Shown piece after piece: positions 34,032 through 42,671 of a stretch of DNA of 64,000 nucleotides (position 1 is the first letter of the stretch; every line of letters begins with the position of its first letter). Location: the NCBI RefSeq assembly GCF_003555545.1, contig NZ_CP032157.1, positions 6,514,546 through 6,578,545 of the forward strand, in the 5' to 3' direction. This stretch comes from Paraflavitalea soli. Lineage in GTDB: Bacteria > Bacteroidota > Bacteroidia > Chitinophagales > Chitinophagaceae. The translations under genes and the position numbers were made by a program. A model generated the notes under the pieces. It ran no database searches, was not told the DNA's origin, and saw only the letters and a list, made by a program, of their open reading frames with translations.

Positions 34032-35375
34032 TTATTGAGCAGCGAGTTTGGTTCGTTGCTTATCGGTTTGCAGTTTGGTCATAACATAATTACCCAGACG
34101 TATGCCCTGCTCTTTGGCTACGGCAATCGAACGACTGTAATGAATGCCTCCATAGAACCGGCTGATACCGGCTTCATCCGCTGCCTCGCGCACTGATCTA
34201 AATGGTCGGTCGGGCCAGCCCCAGCCGCGCTCCGTGGAATCCCTGAATGATACTTCCGTACCATATAGGTGTTCCAATACCGTGGCAGCCGCACTGGAAA
34301 TTTCAGAATGCCCGCTGGTGTATTCCGGGAAAGGCGGTGTTTGCAAAAAGGGCTTCCAGTTGGGATCAATGTATTGATTGATCACCGATTCAGGGCGTAT
34401 CAAGGCCCAGGTATATTTAGCATCCCAGCAGGATATGAATGCATCCATCAAAGCAAACGCCACCGTGGTATACGTATGAATGGTTTTGGAGAGATCGACC
34501 TTTTTGTCTTTACAGATAATGCCAATGATACCCATCCAGTGCCCCCCCGGAGTCATGGCCTTGGTGGCAAACATGGCATGCCCCACAATATTTACTTTGA
34601 AACCATTACAGTCCCAGAAACTGGCGATGGCTTTTTGCTCATCCGTAAGATTGTTTACCGTATCATACACCTGTTTGGCCCAACGAAAGAACTCACTGCT
34701 GGAATCTTTGCTGAAGGTAGCCGGCGGTGGCGGGGCAAATTGGTTGGCGCTGTCCATCACGATCGAACGGATCGTGCGCCAATGTGGTTCCACAGCCTGG
34801 ATATAAGCTGGTGGTGTAGGTATCCATTTGCCTTCTTCTTCTGGTACCGTGTATTTAGCAGCGGATCGTGTTTGCGCATAGTTGTCTTTCTTGCTCCAGG
34901 CCAGCACAGCCTTGGCTACACTAAGACCGTATGCTTTGGATTGTGATTCCATCGAATCCGGCATGCCGTGTTCGATGGCCAATTCTTTCAGCGCGTTCAC
35001 AATACTGTCCATGGTAGCATTCGAAAAAGTAAGCGTTTTGCCCACTTCCATCATGGCGATCATAGAAGCATAGGGATAGTCAATCTGTTTACCCGTTTCC
35101 GGATGGGGGATGTTTGTAAAGCCCTTCAATTGGCCATCGAGAGAGGCATAATTACTGTCGCCCTTCGCCATCACTTCATAGGCCGCCAGGTGCGAATAGG
35201 CGTAAACCCGGCTGGCCACCGGTGGTGTAAAGATGTTGAAGGTCATTATTTCCGTCAGTTGCCCCGTAAGGTGGCTGTACAGAACAGGATCATGTATCAC
35301 TTGTTGATAATCTTTGGCACGGTTGCAGGATACTGTAATACACAATATGATGATGGCGAGGAAGGTCTTGCGCAT
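34032..35375 (-). CDS. Vanadium-dependent haloperoxidase / PAP2-superfamily lipoprotein
   Basis: 447 residues from the ATG at 35375; the longer frame lacks a signal peptide. Lipoprotein signal ends T-V-S-C. Motifs near the C-terminus match the family: W-A-L-I-R-P-E-S near 335, Y-T-S-G-H-S-E-I-S-S-A-A near 365, and S-R-F-Y-G-G-I-H-Y near 415. It is a divergent paralogue of the gene at 30359-31912 and is first in the four-gene run. Substrate (halide or phosphoester) cannot be told from sequence. Confidence 0.83.
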   Translation of the reverse strand: MRKTFLAIIILCITVSCNRAKDYQQVIHDPVLYSHLTGQLTEIMTFNIFTPPVASRVYAYSHLAAYEVMAKGDSNYASLDGQLKGFTNIPHPETGKQIDYPYASMIAMMEVGKTLTFSNATMDSIVNALKELAIEHGMPDSMESQSKAYGLSVAKAVLAWSKKDNYAQTRSAAKYTVPEEEGKWIPTPPAYIQAVEPHWRTIRSIVMDSANQFAPPPPATFSKDSSSEFFRWAKQVYDTVNNLTDEQKAIASFWDCNGFKVNIVGHAMFATKAMTPGGHWMGIIGIICKDKKVDLSKTIHTYTTVAFALMDAFISCWDAKYTWALIRPESVINQYIDPNWKPFLQTPPFPEYTSGHSEISSAAATVLEHLYGTEVSFRDSTERGWGWPDRPFRSVREAADEAGISRFYGGIHYSRSIAVAKEQGIRLGNYVMTKLQTDKQRTKLAAQ

Positions 35376-35519
35376 GAAAGAAACAGATATAGGTGACTGA
35401 CCAGCTTTCAGCGTGCGGCACATGACCAAACGATGAAACCCTGGGCATGGAAAATGAAACATCAATTGTTGGAAAGTCGTTGAGAACCGGTCATACGGCT
35501 CCCTTTAGTGGATAGTGAT

Positions 35520-36122
35520 TTAGCATTCCGGGGGTTGTCCGGGTGTAGGGGTAAAACAACCTGTTGCCAGCGATGCAGGCGTGTTCCGGTAGTGGAGTGG
35601 CTGATCCAGGAGTGCAGCGAAATGCCAGTCATTTTTTTGGGACCAGTATTCTGCAGAGAAGATATTGAAAGAGTAAGATTGACTGTTGTCTGATTTCTTA
35701 TTCTGTGAGGGATGTTGCAGGTCATTGACCAGTTTGAAGAAATCATCCCGGGCCGTTTGCAAACGCATCTTGGCTTCATTCGGTACACAGAGTAATACCA
35801 GTTGCCCGTCCTGTACTTTGCGCTTTACATATTTGTAGTGAATGCCTTCGATCTCTATCTCGCCGTCCACCCGTTCATAATCAGTCCAGTTCGTTTGATA
35901 GGGCAGGTTGAGCGTTACCCGCATCTCAATCAATTGCGACTCGTCGTAATCATTTTGATCAAGGCGTGCTTCGAGTTCGATATCAGCTTGTTGTTGTAAA
36001 AGATCGGCCAGGAGGCGATAGCCGAACCAGTTGAAGAATAGAATTCCCAATAGCAGTATGGCAGCGAGTTTTCTCAAAGCATTCGTTAGTGTGTACCATA
36101 CACAATATAGGAAATTATGCAA
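35520..36122 (-). CDS. Single-span membrane/periplasmic protein, function unknown
   Basis: 200 residues. One N-terminal helix (about 18-38), then a helical E/L/D-rich segment (I-E-L-E-A-R-L-D) and a beta-rich domain with a Y-K-Y-V-K-R-K-V strand. The C-terminal tail is polar and proline-rich. I do not recognise the family. It precedes the haloperoxidase operon by about 145 bp in the same direction. Confidence 0.6.
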   Translation of the reverse strand: MHNFLYCVWYTLTNALRKLAAILLLGILFFNWFGYRLLADLLQQQADIELEARLDQNDYDESQLIEMRVTLNLPYQTNWTDYERVDGEIEIEGIHYKYVKRKVQDGQLVLLCVPNEAKMRLQTARDDFFKLVNDLQHPSQNKKSDNSQSYSFNIFSAEYWSQKNDWHFAALLDQPLHYRNTPASLATGCFTPTPGQPPEC

Positions 36123-36125
36123 TAA

Positions 36126-36144
36126 ATCCCAGAAAAATCTGGGC
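36126..36144 (-). terminator. Small terminator-like hairpin
   Basis: CCCAGA, AAAA loop, TCTGGG. On the minus strand it is followed by ATTTATT, downstream of the amidohydrolase gene. Confidence 0.5.
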
Positions 36145-36220
36145 GACCAACAAACGGACTAAACGCGCTGGCAGCTGTTGAGAAACTGCCAATCGAAGCG
36201 AGCGATTACCTATTGACTAT

Positions 36221-37066
36221 TCACAACGAATAGAAAGCCACCGCATTGAGACCAAACACTTTCTCCCTGTCTTCCGGCGTATAGTTTTCCATATATTTCT
36301 CCAGCAGGCTTTTCCATTGCACATAAATACCACTCACCAGGATCACCGGCCAATCGCTGCCATACAACAACCTGTCCGTACCAAATGCTTCAAACACCAC
36401 GTCCAGGTAAGGATAGAACTCCGCAGCACTCCAGGTTTTCCAGGCTGCTTCTGTAAACAGGCCCGAGAGCTTACAGCTCACCTGCGGGTTTTGTGCGATC
36501 TCTTTCATGAGCACCTTCCATTCGTCGATCTTTTTGTGTTTGATATCCGGTTTGGCGCAATGGTCGATGATCAGTTTCTGATCCGGGAATTTCGATACAA
36601 ACTCAATAGCTGGTTTCAACTGGTGAGCATAGATCAATACGTCATAGGTATAGTTGTAAGGCTTCAGCGCCTGTACACCACGTTGAAAGTTGGAGCGCAA
36701 TAAGAAATCATCCGGTTCCCCCTGTACTACATGCCGGTATCCACGGATGCTGGTGTATTGTGTAAAATGCTCCAGGCGTTCCGCAATATTATCAGCCTGC
36801 AGGTCGATCCAGCCAACTACCCCTTTAATTTCCGGGTGTGTTTTGGCCAGCTCCGCCAGGAACCGTGTTTCAACTTCCTCCTGACTGGCCTGTACCGCCA
36901 CCACGCCATCAACACCATTTCTTTTGAGCGTGGGCGCCAAATGCTCCGGCAGGTAATCCTGCTGCAGGATCTTCATATTGTCAGTGATCCAGGCATCCCG
37001 TACCTTGTCATATTTCCAAAAGTGCACATGCGAATCAATCACCATGAGTTTATACCTTTTATCCAC
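36221..37066 (-). CDS. Amidohydrolase_2 family protein (fuconolactonase-like)
   Basis: 281 residues; a start at the methionine 7 residues in (37045) is equally plausible. TIM-barrel metal-dependent hydrolase with D-S-H-V-H-F-W near 11-17, a central K-L-I-I-D-H-C-A-K-P with a metal-binding-type histidine, and late L-L-Y-G-S-D-W-P with the catalytic aspartate. Closest in layout to L-fuconolactonase and related lactonases. No sugar-catabolic neighbours, so the substrate is open. Divergent from icmF. Confidence 0.82.
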   Translation of the reverse strand: MDKRYKLMVIDSHVHFWKYDKVRDAWITDNMKILQQDYLPEHLAPTLKRNGVDGVVAVQASQEEVETRFLAELAKTHPEIKGVVGWIDLQADNIAERLEHFTQYTSIRGYRHVVQGEPDDFLLRSNFQRGVQALKPYNYTYDVLIYAHQLKPAIEFVSKFPDQKLIIDHCAKPDIKHKKIDEWKVLMKEIAQNPQVSCKLSGLFTEAAWKTWSAAEFYPYLDVVFEAFGTDRLLYGSDWPVILVSGIYVQWKSLLEKYMENYTPEDREKVFGLNAVAFYSL

Positions 37067-37170
37067 CTAAGCTACTCCTTTTTAGCCGATTAGGAAATCA
37101 AATCGTTAAATACTAACACTCATTAGCTTTTTGAACTAACTTCGCCGCTGGATCGTAATTCCTACATGTT

Positions 37171-40100
37171 ATGAGTTTTACTGCCAATACCGTTCGTATT
37201 GTTACAGCAGCCTCCCTGTTCGACGGGCATGATGCTGCCATTAATATTATGCGCCGCATTATGCAAGCCAAAGGCGCTGAGATCATTCACCTCGGTCACA
37301 ACCGCTCTGTTGCTGAAATCGTAGAATGCGCTATCGAAGAAGATGCACAGGGCATTGCCATCACCAGCTACCAGGGTGGCCATGTTGAGTTCTTCAAATA
37401 CATGAAAGACCTGCTCGATGAAAACGGCTGTGGTCATATTAAAATATTCGGAGGAGGTGGTGGTACCATCCTGCCCCAGGAGATCGAAGAGCTCCACCAC
37501 TACGGCATTACCAAAATTTACAGTCCCGATGATGGCCGCAAACTGGGCCTGGAAGGAATGATTGAAGAGGTCGTTAAAATGTGCGACTTCCCCGTGAATG
37601 GCAACCCTGCTAATTTTAATACCGAGATGAAATTGGGCGAATGGAAAGATATACGTCGTATAGCCCGTAGCATTTCCAATGCCGAGAACAACAAGAGCAA
37701 TGAGAAAGAGGCGCCTGTTACTATGGCGGCTGGTAATCCGCCCGTTCTCGGGATTACCGGTACCGGCGGTGCCGGTAAATCATCCGTTACCGATGAAATT
37801 GTACGTCGCTACCTCAATGCCTTTACTGATAAGACCATTGCGGTAGTATCTGTCGATCCCTCCCGCAAGAAAACCGGTGGCGCCTTATTGGGCGATCGTA
37901 TCCGGATGAACAGCATCCACTCACCCCGTGCCTATATGCGCTCCCTCGCTACCCGTGAAAGCGATGTGGCCCTTAGTAAATATGTACTCGATGCTGTGAA
38001 CATCTGCAAAGCCGCTGGTTTTGATTTCATTATTCTCGAAAGTGCCGGGGTAGGACAAAGCGATGTAAGCATCCTGGACTATTGCGACCTGAGCTTGTAT
38101 GTGATGACGCCGGAATACGGCGCTGCTTCCCAATTGGAAAAGATCAACATGCTCGATTATGCAGATGTGATCTGCATCAATAAGTTTGATAAAGCAGGCG
38201 CCCTCGATGCCCTGCATGATGTGCGCAAGCAATACAAGCGCAACCACAACCTCTTCATGGCAAAGGATGAGGAAATACCCGTCATTGGCACCATCGCAGC
38301 CCAGTTCAATGATGCCGGTGTAAATGAATTGTTTGAGAAACTGATGGTAGGCGTGAAAAAGAAAACCGGTGTGGAGTTTGGTGCTATTACCGTACACCCC
38401 CATACCAAAGACACCAGCACCAAAAGCCAGATCATTCCACCCAAGCGCGTTCGCTATTTGTCGGAGATAGCTGAAGCCAGCCGGGCCTATGATAGTTGGG
38501 TACAGGAGCAGGCAGCCATTGCATCACGCCTGTACCAGGTACAGGGCGTAATGGAGGCTGGCGGCCCTGATGCCCCCTATACCAAAGACCTGGAGCAACT
38601 AAAAAAAGACTTTGAAGCAAAGCTCAACCCCACCTGCAAACAACTCATCGACCAATGGCCATCTATTGTAAAGAAATACAAGGCCGACTTTTTTGAGTAT
38701 CAGGTGCGCGATAAAGTGATCAAACAACCACTCACTACCAAAACCCTGAGCGGCACCCGTATTCCCAAAGTAGTGTTGCCCAAATTCAAAGACTGGGGCG
38801 ATATACTGCGCTGGCAATTGCAGGAAAACCTGCCCGGTGAATTTCCCTATACAGCCGGTGTGTTTGAATTGAAACGCCAGGGCGAAGATCCTACCCGCAT
38901 GTTTGCCGGAGAAGGTGGTCCCGAACGTACCAACAAACGATTTCACTATGTGTCCGTAGATCAGCCGGCCAAACGCTTGTCTACTGCCTTCGACAGTGTA
39001 ACACTCTACGGCGAAGATCCGGCCCATCGACCCGATATCTATGGCAAAGTAGGTAACAGTGGTGTAAGCATCGCTACCGTTGATGATGCTAAAAAACTCT
39101 ACAGCGGTTTCGATCTCTGCGATCCGAAAACCTCCGTGAGTATGACCATCAATGGCCCTGCGCCTATCCTGTTAGCTTTCTTCATGAATGCCGCAATTGA
39201 TCAGCGGTGTGAAAAATGGATCGAAGCCAACGGACAATGGGAAGCTGTCAACAAAAAGATCGCTGCTAAATACAAGCAGGTTTCCAAACCTGGTTATTAT
39301 AATCCCGCCTCCCCCGAGCGCCTTCCCGAAGGGAATAACGGACTGGGATTGCAATTGTTGGGTATGAGTGGCGATGAGGTATTGCCTGCCGATGTCTATG
39401 CCAAACTAAAGGAAGATGCATTAACACAGGTGCGTGGTACCGTACAGGCAGATATCCTCAAAGAGGACCAGGCCCAGAACACCTGCATCTTCAGTACCGA
39501 GTTTGCCCTCAAATTGATGGGCGATGTACAACAATATTTTATCGAGCAGAAGGTGCGCAATTTCTATAGTGTGAGCATCAGCGGTTACCACATCGCCGAA
39601 GCCGGTGCTAATCCTATTACCCAGTTGGCATTTACCCTCTCCAATGGGTTTACCTATGTGGAATACTACCTCAGCCGTGGCATGCACATTGATGATTTTG
39701 CCCCCAACCTGTCTTTCTTCTTCAGCAATGGAATGGACGCAGAGTACAGCGTGATAGGTCGCGTGGCCAGGCGCATCTGGGCCAAAGCCATGAAGGATAA
39801 ATATAAGGGCAATGACCGCTCACAGAAACTGAAATACCATATCCAGACTTCCGGAAGAAGTTTGCACGCGCAGGAAATTGACTTCAACGATATACGTACT
39901 ACCCTGCAGGCCCTGTATGCCATCTATGATAATTGCAATAGCTTGCACACGAATGCTTATGATGAAGCCATTACCACCCCTACCGAAGAAAGCGTTCGCC
40001 GGGCCATGGCCATTCAGCTCATCATCAACCGTGAATTAGGTACCGCCAAAACCGAAAACTTTATACAAGGCTCTTTCCTCATAGAAGAACTTACCGACCT

Positions 40101-40533
40101 GGTAGAAGAAGCCGTACTTACAGAATTTGATCGTCTTACCGATCGTGGTGGAGTACTTGGCGCTATGGAGCGTATGTACCAGCGGAATAAGATACAGGAA
40201 GAAAGCCTCTATTATGAAAGCCTCAAACACAATGGCGAATTGCCGATCGTAGGCGTCAATACCTTCCTCAATAAAAAAGGAAGCCCTACCATCATTCCAC
40301 AGGAAGTGATAAGAAGTACGACCGAAGAAAAAGAACAACAGATACAAAACCTGCTGGCCTTTCAAAAGCGCAATGAACACAAGTGCGCGGAAATGCTCGA
40401 CAGGCTAAAGTCCGTAGCTATTAATAATGGTAACCTGTTTGCCGAGTTAATGGAAACAGTAAAGTATTGTTCCCTGGGTCAGATCACTAATGCCTTGTAC
40501 CAGGTAGGTGGGCAGTACCGCAGGAATATGTAA
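37171..40533 (+). CDS. icmF: Fused isobutyryl-CoA mutase (IcmF)
   Basis: 1120 residues combining three parts in one chain. An N-terminal B12-binding domain (1-140) has the base-off histidine H20 in F-D-G-H-D. A MeaB-type G-protein chaperone domain (about 180-430) has Walker A G-T-G-G-A-G-K203-S-S. The acyl-CoA mutase barrel spans about 540-1110 ([23 protein letters not shown]). This order is diagnostic of IcmF rather than methylmalonyl-CoA mutase. It interconverts isobutyryl-CoA and n-butyryl-CoA with adenosylcobalamin; some members prefer isovaleryl/pivalyl-CoA. The start is right after a region with the divergent amidohydrolase promoter. Confidence 0.95.
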   Translation: MSFTANTVRIVTAASLFDGHDAAINIMRRIMQAKGAEIIHLGHNRSVAEIVECAIEEDAQGIAITSYQGGHVEFFKYMKDLLDENGCGHIKIFGGGGGTILPQEIEELHHYGITKIYSPDDGRKLGLEGMIEEVVKMCDFPVNGNPANFNTEMKLGEWKDIRRIARSISNAENNKSNEKEAPVTMAAGNPPVLGITGTGGAGKSSVTDEIVRRYLNAFTDKTIAVVSVDPSRKKTGGALLGDRIRMNSIHSPRAYMRSLATRESDVALSKYVLDAVNICKAAGFDFIILESAGVGQSDVSILDYCDLSLYVMTPEYGAASQLEKINMLDYADVICINKFDKAGALDALHDVRKQYKRNHNLFMAKDEEIPVIGTIAAQFNDAGVNELFEKLMVGVKKKTGVEFGAITVHPHTKDTSTKSQIIPPKRVRYLSEIAEASRAYDSWVQEQAAIASRLYQVQGVMEAGGPDAPYTKDLEQLKKDFEAKLNPTCKQLIDQWPSIVKKYKADFFEYQVRDKVIKQPLTTKTLSGTRIPKVVLPKFKDWGDILRWQLQENLPGEFPYTAGVFELKRQGEDPTRMFAGEGGPERTNKRFHYVSVDQPAKRLSTAFDSVTLYGEDPAHRPDIYGKVGNSGVSIATVDDAKKLYSGFDLCDPKTSVSMTINGPAPILLAFFMNAAIDQRCEKWIEANGQWEAVNKKIAAKYKQVSKPGYYNPASPERLPEGNNGLGLQLLGMSGDEVLPADVYAKLKEDALTQVRGTVQADILKEDQAQNTCIFSTEFALKLMGDVQQYFIEQKVRNFYSVSISGYHIAEAGANPITQLAFTLSNGFTYVEYYLSRGMHIDDFAPNLSFFFSNGMDAEYSVIGRVARRIWAKAMKDKYKGNDRSQKLKYHIQTSGRSLHAQEIDFNDIRTTLQALYAIYDNCNSLHTNAYDEAITTPTEESVRRAMAIQLIINRELGTAKTENFIQGSFLIEELTDLVEEAVLTEFDRLTDRGGVLGAMERMYQRNKIQEESLYYESLKHNGELPIVGVNTFLNKKGSPTIIPQEVIRSTTEEKEQQIQNLLAFQKRNEHKCAEMLDRLKSVAINNGNLFAELMETVKYCSLGQITNALYQVGGQYRRNM

Positions 40534-40587
40534 TCAAGTGTGGTATCACAAATTGTGATACCAGAGGTGGACATCCAGATAAGCTAT

Positions 40588-41319
40588 TCATTTGTATAAC
40601 ACCTGACATTGATCACAAAAGAAACTCCGCCGTTTCGTTTTGCCCAGGTATTCTTTATGGAAGGGTATATTATCCCGCGGACATATCTTTTTCGCGTGTG
40701 CCTCCCAATGCTTCTTCAACACAAATGCTTTCTTCCATTTGAGGAAATCAAATGCATATAAATGTACCTGTTTTACTATCTCCGTAAGCTTGCGGGGAGG
40801 AATATTGCCAACAAGGCTTTTAGGATGAACCCGCGTGCGGAACAATACTTCATTCTTGAAAATATTACCGGCCCCGGCAAAGATGGTTTGATCCAGCAAC
40901 GCATCACAGATAAGCATTTCCGGATGCGCTTTTAGTTTCTTCCGGGCCGCTGCGCCATCCCAATGTGCATTCATTACATCCACGCTCCAGTCATACACAT
41001 CATCCAGGTTTTCGTGAATTTCTTTAATGCTACAGGAATAAAAATAGAGGGAACCATTAGTAAAGGTGAGTGCAAGACGGGGTTTACCTTGTCTTGTTTC
41101 ATTAATACTATGTTTGCCAAAAAGAAGGAAGTGAACACGAAGAGTGAGTTTGGGCAGGCAGATCAGGAAATGCTTTCCCCAGGTTTTGAAATCCACCACC
41201 CGCTGGTTCACCAATGCAGGAATATCGATCTTACTGTTACCACTCGCCGCCAGGATCTTCTTCCCTTTGAAAGCGCGCACCTCTTCTTTGAGGATCACCA
41301 TACTCGGACCTTCAGGCAT
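40588..41319 (-). CDS. Fpg/Nei family DNA glycosylase
   Basis: 243 residues from the ATG at 41319, chosen because these enzymes need Pro2-Glu3 at the mature N-terminus (M-P-E-G-P-S). The frame continues upstream to 41469 without homology. Helix-two-turn-helix region (D-Q-T-I-F-A-G-A-G-N-I-F-K-N-E) near 155-170 and a C-terminal zinc finger with one C near I-C-P-R-D and the pair C-D-Q-C near the end. The first pair is incomplete (C-P-R-D rather than C-x2-C), so a histidine may complete the site. Removes oxidised bases in base-excision repair. Confidence 0.88.
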   Translation of the reverse strand: MPEGPSMVILKEEVRAFKGKKILAASGNSKIDIPALVNQRVVDFKTWGKHFLICLPKLTLRVHFLLFGKHSINETRQGKPRLALTFTNGSLYFYSCSIKEIHENLDDVYDWSVDVMNAHWDGAAARKKLKAHPEMLICDALLDQTIFAGAGNIFKNEVLFRTRVHPKSLVGNIPPRKLTEIVKQVHLYAFDFLKWKKAFVLKKHWEAHAKKICPRDNIPFHKEYLGKTKRRSFFCDQCQVLYK

Positions 41320-41491
41320 GTTTCGAATGTTTCCCCATATACCTGCAAAAGCCCCGCCAGGCTGAATCGGACCAGGCGATTCTCCGTGAATTCCCTCCAC
41401 CCGGGCATAAAATTTTAGTATAGCTAATCGGAGAGAAGGACTACCGGGAAAGGATAGCAAACCCATCATAATAATCGCTCAAATTCCAGCC

Positions 41492-41752
41492 ATGATACAA
41501 ATGAGACGCAAACGGCTCACCAACAAAAACAAGATCTACACACCCGGCTCCGAAACCACCATCTCCCTCAATTATTCCCCGGTTTCAGAGGTGCTGGAAG
41601 TAGAATTCACCGGTGGCAAGATATATCATTACCTCCACGTACGGCCCGAAGTATGGGAAGATTACAAGACCGAAGTCAGGATGGGGGGCTCTTCCGGAGC
41701 CTTTGTCAATGCACGCATCAAACCTTTTTATGATCCCGTAAGGTTGGAGTAA
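41492..41752 (+). CDS. KTSC domain protein
   Basis: 86 residues. The core Y-S-P-V-S-E-V-L-E-V-E-F-T-G-G-K-I-Y-H-Y followed by S-S-G-A-F-V-N-A-R-I-K-P-F-Y matches the small KTSC domain, named for its lysyl-tRNA-synthetase C-terminal occurrence. Function unknown. Divergent from the glycosylase gene; ends at a bidirectional terminator. Confidence 0.8.
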   Translation: MIQMRRKRLTNKNKIYTPGSETTISLNYSPVSEVLEVEFTGGKIYHYLHVRPEVWEDYKTEVRMGGSSGAFVNARIKPFYDPVRLE

Positions 41753-41762
41753 TAAAACCGAA

Positions 41763-41790
41763 AAGCCGTAGTTGTTACCAACCACGGCTT
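41763..41790. terminator. Bidirectional terminator
   Basis: AAGCCGTaGTTG / CAACcACGGCTT around TTAC, between converging KTSC and DJ-1 genes. Confidence 0.7.
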
Positions 41791-41810
41791 CCTTATATTC
41801 ATGCACTGAA

Positions 41811-42389
41811 TTAATGACGCGGTCCCGGCGTATAGGCTGCCGGAGCGTGCTGACCTTCCTTGATCTCTTCGATCATCTTTTTATTAAATGCTTCCAGGTC
41901 TTTAGGGCTTCGGCTGGTAACCAGTCCATTATCTGTTACCACTTCTTTGTCTACCCAGATCACGCCGGCATTTTGCAGGTCAGTTTTAATCGAGGGGTAG
42001 GAGGTCATATTACGGCCTTCGATCATGCCTGTTTCAATCAGCAATTGAGGTCCGTGGCAAATGGCCGCTACCGGTTTACCCAGTTCAAGGAACTGTTGTG
42101 CAAATTCCACACAGTGTTTGTTCACCCGCATTTGATCGGGATTGATCACCCCACCCGGTATCATCAGGGCATCATAATCCTCTGCTTTTGCTTTTTCAAC
42201 AGGCACATTTACCGGTATATCAATAGACCAGTGATCATGGTCCCAGCCTTTTACTTTTTCTTTTTGCGGGGAAACAATGTCCACCCTGGCGCCCGCCGCC
42301 TCCAGCGCCTTTTTAGGACTGGTTAATTCCACTTCTTCAAAGCCGTTCTCCGTAAGAATGGCTACTCTTTTACCGCTTAAGCTTCCCAT
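41811..42389 (-). CDS. DJ-1/PfpI family protein (type 1 glutamine-amidotransferase fold)
   Basis: 192 residues. The nucleophile elbow A-I-C111-H-G-P-Q and an early E (E18 in G-F-E-E-V-E) match the PfpI/YhbO subfamily of deglycase/protease-like stress proteins. D-Y-D-A-L-M-I-P-G-G near 71-80 is also typical. Single cytoplasmic gene. Confidence 0.88.
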   Translation of the reverse strand: MGSLSGKRVAILTENGFEEVELTSPKKALEAAGARVDIVSPQKEKVKGWDHDHWSIDIPVNVPVEKAKAEDYDALMIPGGVINPDQMRVNKHCVEFAQQFLELGKPVAAICHGPQLLIETGMIEGRNMTSYPSIKTDLQNAGVIWVDKEVVTDNGLVTSRSPKDLEAFNKKMIEEIKEGQHAPAAYTPGPRH

Positions 42390-42610
42390 ACGAATATTTT
42401 AAGTTAGAAAATGAATGTTTTACCCAAGAATAGTTTCAAAAACGATACCACCGGATAGGGCATCAACCAGTACACTTATCCTGCTAATAAACTATTGAGA
42501 TAGCTTTCGTTTCCTGCGTAATTATATTATATGTGTAAGTTGTTAAAAACAAGAACAATGTCGAAACACCCTTTGCCATTCGTGGGTGAAATCTACCGTT
42601 GGTGTATAGA

Positions 42611-42643
42611 TTGTCACAAAACTGTAACATCCGGATAGCTTTG
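42611..42643 (+). promoter_or_regulatory. Probable promoter of the beta-barrel receptor gene
   Basis: TTG (42611) and TAGCTTTG (42636-42643) match the Bacteroidota -33/-7 arrangement. The ATG follows 28 bp later. Confidence 0.5.
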
Positions 42644-42671
42644 CCGACCAAATTTGAAAATAAAAATAGCC

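Noticed and set aside
37171-40533. Methylmalonyl-CoA mutase
   Set aside because: The single chain carries B12, G-protein and mutase domains in the IcmF order.
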